A stretch of 39,090 nucleotides of DNA from Nanobdellota archaeon (lineage in GTDB: Archaea > Nanobdellota > Nanobdellia > Pacearchaeales > GW2011-AR1): assembly GCA_030641715.1 (NCBI GenBank), contig DAOWGX010000017.1, positions 1 through 39,090 on the forward strand, in the 5' to 3' direction. Positions 38,140 through 39,090 of this stretch are shown in pieces. Under the pieces are notes generated by a model. That model ran no database searches, was not told the DNA's origin, and saw only the letters and a list, made by a program, of their open reading frames with translations. Within the stretch, counting starts at the first letter, position 1; every line of letters starts with the position of its first letter. A program made the position numbers and the translations under genes.

Positions 38140-38354
38140 TATCCTAAATGTTTTTTCTTCGTAGTCCTTGGTTTAATTTTTAACTTGCTTCTATACCAGC
38201 TTCGCTTAACATGTGTAATACTCGAAGGATGAATCTTCTTGCCCTTTCCAAACTTTTTTAAAACTGTCCAAAACGGAGCCCACTTGGTCTGTCTCTTCGC
38301 CCTATCAAGGTGTCTTTTCTTACTACTCTGTGCCTTCGCTTTTCTACTTACCAT
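38139..38354 (-). CDS. rpl39e: Ribosomal protein eL39
   Basis: The 71-aa basic protein contains the short eL39 pattern: KKRHLDRAKRQTKWAPFWTVLKKF, then HPSSITHVKRSWYRSKLK, matching the family's KxxLAxAxKQNxxxPxWxxxKT and the HPxxRxWRRxKLK end. It is longer than the usual about 50 aa, with extra basic residues at both ends. eL39 lines the exit tunnel of the large subunit. It lies between eS19 (11-nt overlap) and eL31 (one-base overlap), the normal archaeal order, which supports the assignment. Confidence 0.82.
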   Translation of the reverse strand: MVSRKAKAQSSKKRHLDRAKRQTKWAPFWTVLKKFGKGKKIHPSSITHVKRSWYRSKLKIKPRTTKKKHLG

Positions 38355-38880
38355 CGTTTATACTCTCCCCCTTATCTTCAATTCCATTAACAGGTCCAGA
38401 TGTATCTTCCTGAATAATTTCAACAGGCCTAATGTTAATAGTTTCAAAGTTCAACCCTTCCTTCGCTTCAACTTCAATCGAATCCAATAACTTTCTACCT
38501 GTTGCAGTCAATCTTCGACCATGTTGCATCCTCAAAACCTTTTCAACCAAGCCTGCCTCTTCCGCTTGCTGTAAAATCACACGAATAATCTTCCCACCAG
38601 ATTTCTTAAACTTACTTTTCTTCCCACCCCTGTCCTTTCTCGAACCATAACGAGTTCTCAATTTACCGACACCGACGATACCTTTAATGTACAACTGTCT
38701 TAAAATCGAAGCCGCTCGAGTATACCAGAAATCGTCATTAACCGGAGGTCTTTCACGCGAAACCCCAGACTTAACAAAAGCAGCCCATTCAGGAACCTCG
38801 AATTCTTCCAAACCTTTTAACGCCTCGGCTAAAGCTGGGATAAACTTTACAGGGTCTTTTGCATAAATTGTCTTTGCCAT
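38344..38880 (-). CDS. rps19e: Ribosomal protein eS19
   Basis: The 178-aa protein contains a full eS19 core (about 1-140): FEVPEWAAFVKSGVSRERPPVNDDFWYTRAASILRQLY, then GVGKLRTRYGSRKDRGG, ILQQAEEAGLVEK and GRRLTATGRKLLD. It is a small-subunit protein. A C-terminal acidic extension of about 35 residues (ETINIRPVEIIQEDTSGPVN...) goes beyond the family. The start MAKTIYAKDPVKFIPALAEALK is typical in style. It overlaps eL39 by 11 nt. A palindromic TATA box (ctttataaag, 38951-38960) lies about 75 nt upstream, so this operon seems to carry a leader of about 50 nt, unlike the leaderless genes around it. Confidence 0.92.
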   Translation of the reverse strand: MAKTIYAKDPVKFIPALAEALKGLEEFEVPEWAAFVKSGVSRERPPVNDDFWYTRAASILRQLYIKGIVGVGKLRTRYGSRKDRGGKKSKFKKSGGKIIRVILQQAEEAGLVEKVLRMQHGRRLTATGRKLLDSIEVEAKEGLNFETINIRPVEIIQEDTSGPVNGIEDKGESINDGK

Positions 38881-38950
38881 ATTATTCGGGCTCTCTTTGC
38901 AGAGATAGATAAGCCGAAGCTCATTAACCTAATAATTACTCAAAAAATCA

Positions 38951-38960
38951 CTTTATAAAG
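38951..38960 (-). promoter_or_regulatory. Candidate promoter of the eS19-eL39-eL31 operon
   Basis: CTTTATAAAG is a strong palindromic TATA-like box about 75 nt before the eS19 ATG. The leader between them contains a short hairpin-capable sequence (ctctttgcagag, 38893-38904). Confidence 0.45.
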
Positions 38961-38990
38961 ATTACTATAGAACAAATTAATGTAGAAGCA

Positions 38991-39006
38991 GGTGACATAT
39001 GTCACC
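38991..39006. repeat. 16-bp perfect palindrome at the 3' end of the transposase gene
   Basis: GGTGACATATGTCACC is perfectly self-complementary. It lies 2 nt beyond the stop codon of the transposase fragment, so it may be part of, or next to, the terminal inverted repeat of the element. Confidence 0.75.
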
Positions 39007-39008
39007 CC

Positions 39009-39090
39009 CTAAAATAGCAATCTAAAATCATTATAAACTTCATCAGGCGTCTTATTCCCCAAACTCATATGCGGTCTAAAATGATTATAA
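39009..39090 (-). mobile_element. DDE (rve-type) transposase, C-terminal end, partial
   Basis: The minus strand reads YNHFRPHMSLGNKTPDEVYNDFRLLF then TAG (39009-39011), quoted here in two parts: YNHFRPHMSLG and NKTPDEVYNDF. YNxxRPHxSLGxxTPxE is the hallmark C-terminus of IS3/IS481-type integrase-core transposases. The gene runs off the right edge, so only about 26 residues are visible. The element's end must lie between here and the eS19 promoter region. The exact IS family cannot be set from this piece. Confidence 0.85.

Noticed and set aside
1-39090. CRISPR array, rRNA or tRNA genes
   Set aside because: I found no regularly spaced repeats, no rRNA-like conserved sequence and no T-loop with a foldable cloverleaf on either strand by eye; a covariance-model scan would settle small RNAs.

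Overview
This window looks like a piece of a small, AT-rich archaeal genome, most likely a DPANN lineage of the Pacearchaeota/Woesearchaeota (Nanoarchaeota-like) type. That placement is inferred from gene content and style, not from a marker tree. The archaeal signature genes are the proteasome alpha subunit, SBDS, RNase P Rnp2, RpoL, aRF1, MCM, an RPA-like protein, RadB, Mre11-Rad50, Cbf5, aMBF1, eS19, eL39, eL31 and an archaeal RNase J. Several proteins are shorter than usual (Rad50 680 aa, aRF1 364 aa). Most genes have a TATA-like box centred about 24-28 nt before the start codon, which implies mainly leaderless mRNAs. I used that spacing to choose several starts.

Layout. (1) 1-1621: a partial recombinase-domain protein, a small membrane protein and SBDS. 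(2) 1657-8948, minus strand: psmA, a large surface protein (B), rnp2, a membrane-anchored subtilase and a Cys-rich membrane protein. Rnp2-psmA-SBDS is part of the archaeal exosome/proteasome superoperon, here interrupted by surface genes. (3) 9020-14991, plus strand: RNase J, a small membrane protein, an Mtq2/HemK2-like methyltransferase, a small unknown protein, mre11 and rad50. (4) 15094-18383: a second large surface protein (A). (5) 18489-24618: rpoL, a TM2 protein, radB, two unknown genes, topA, a membrane protein and an uncertain 450-base stretch. (6) 24619-33483: a phosphoesterase, valS, aRF1, pyrF, a NodB-like protein, scpB, a GT2 glycosyltransferase, a thioredoxin-like membrane protein and aMBF1. 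(7) 33499-39090, minus strand: a small unknown gene, an RPA-like gene, mcm, cbf5, eL31, eL39, eS19 and the 3' end of a DDE transposase.

Most interesting observation: both large surface-protein genes (A and B) have an uninterrupted run of exactly ten G just upstream of the signal-peptide core. In both, the run is followed by the same CGAAG. In both, the only well-placed upstream ATG is out of frame with the main ORF at the present tract length. Gaining or losing one or two G would join leader and body. The bodies are CpG-poor ectodomains (LamG, beta-propeller-like, beta-helix-like, Ig-like). They end in a CpG-rich membrane-anchor module that A and B share, and that the subtilase also carries. 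I read this as a candidate archaeal phase-variable surface-protein system with exchangeable ectodomains. A homopolymer error in the assembly is the main alternative.

Other points: three divergent gene pairs each share one palindromic TATA box at the exact midpoint between two start codons only 49-51 nt apart. A 25-bp promoter sequence is duplicated in front of a small unknown gene and mre11, and a nine-codon leaderless upstream ORF overlaps the mre11 start.
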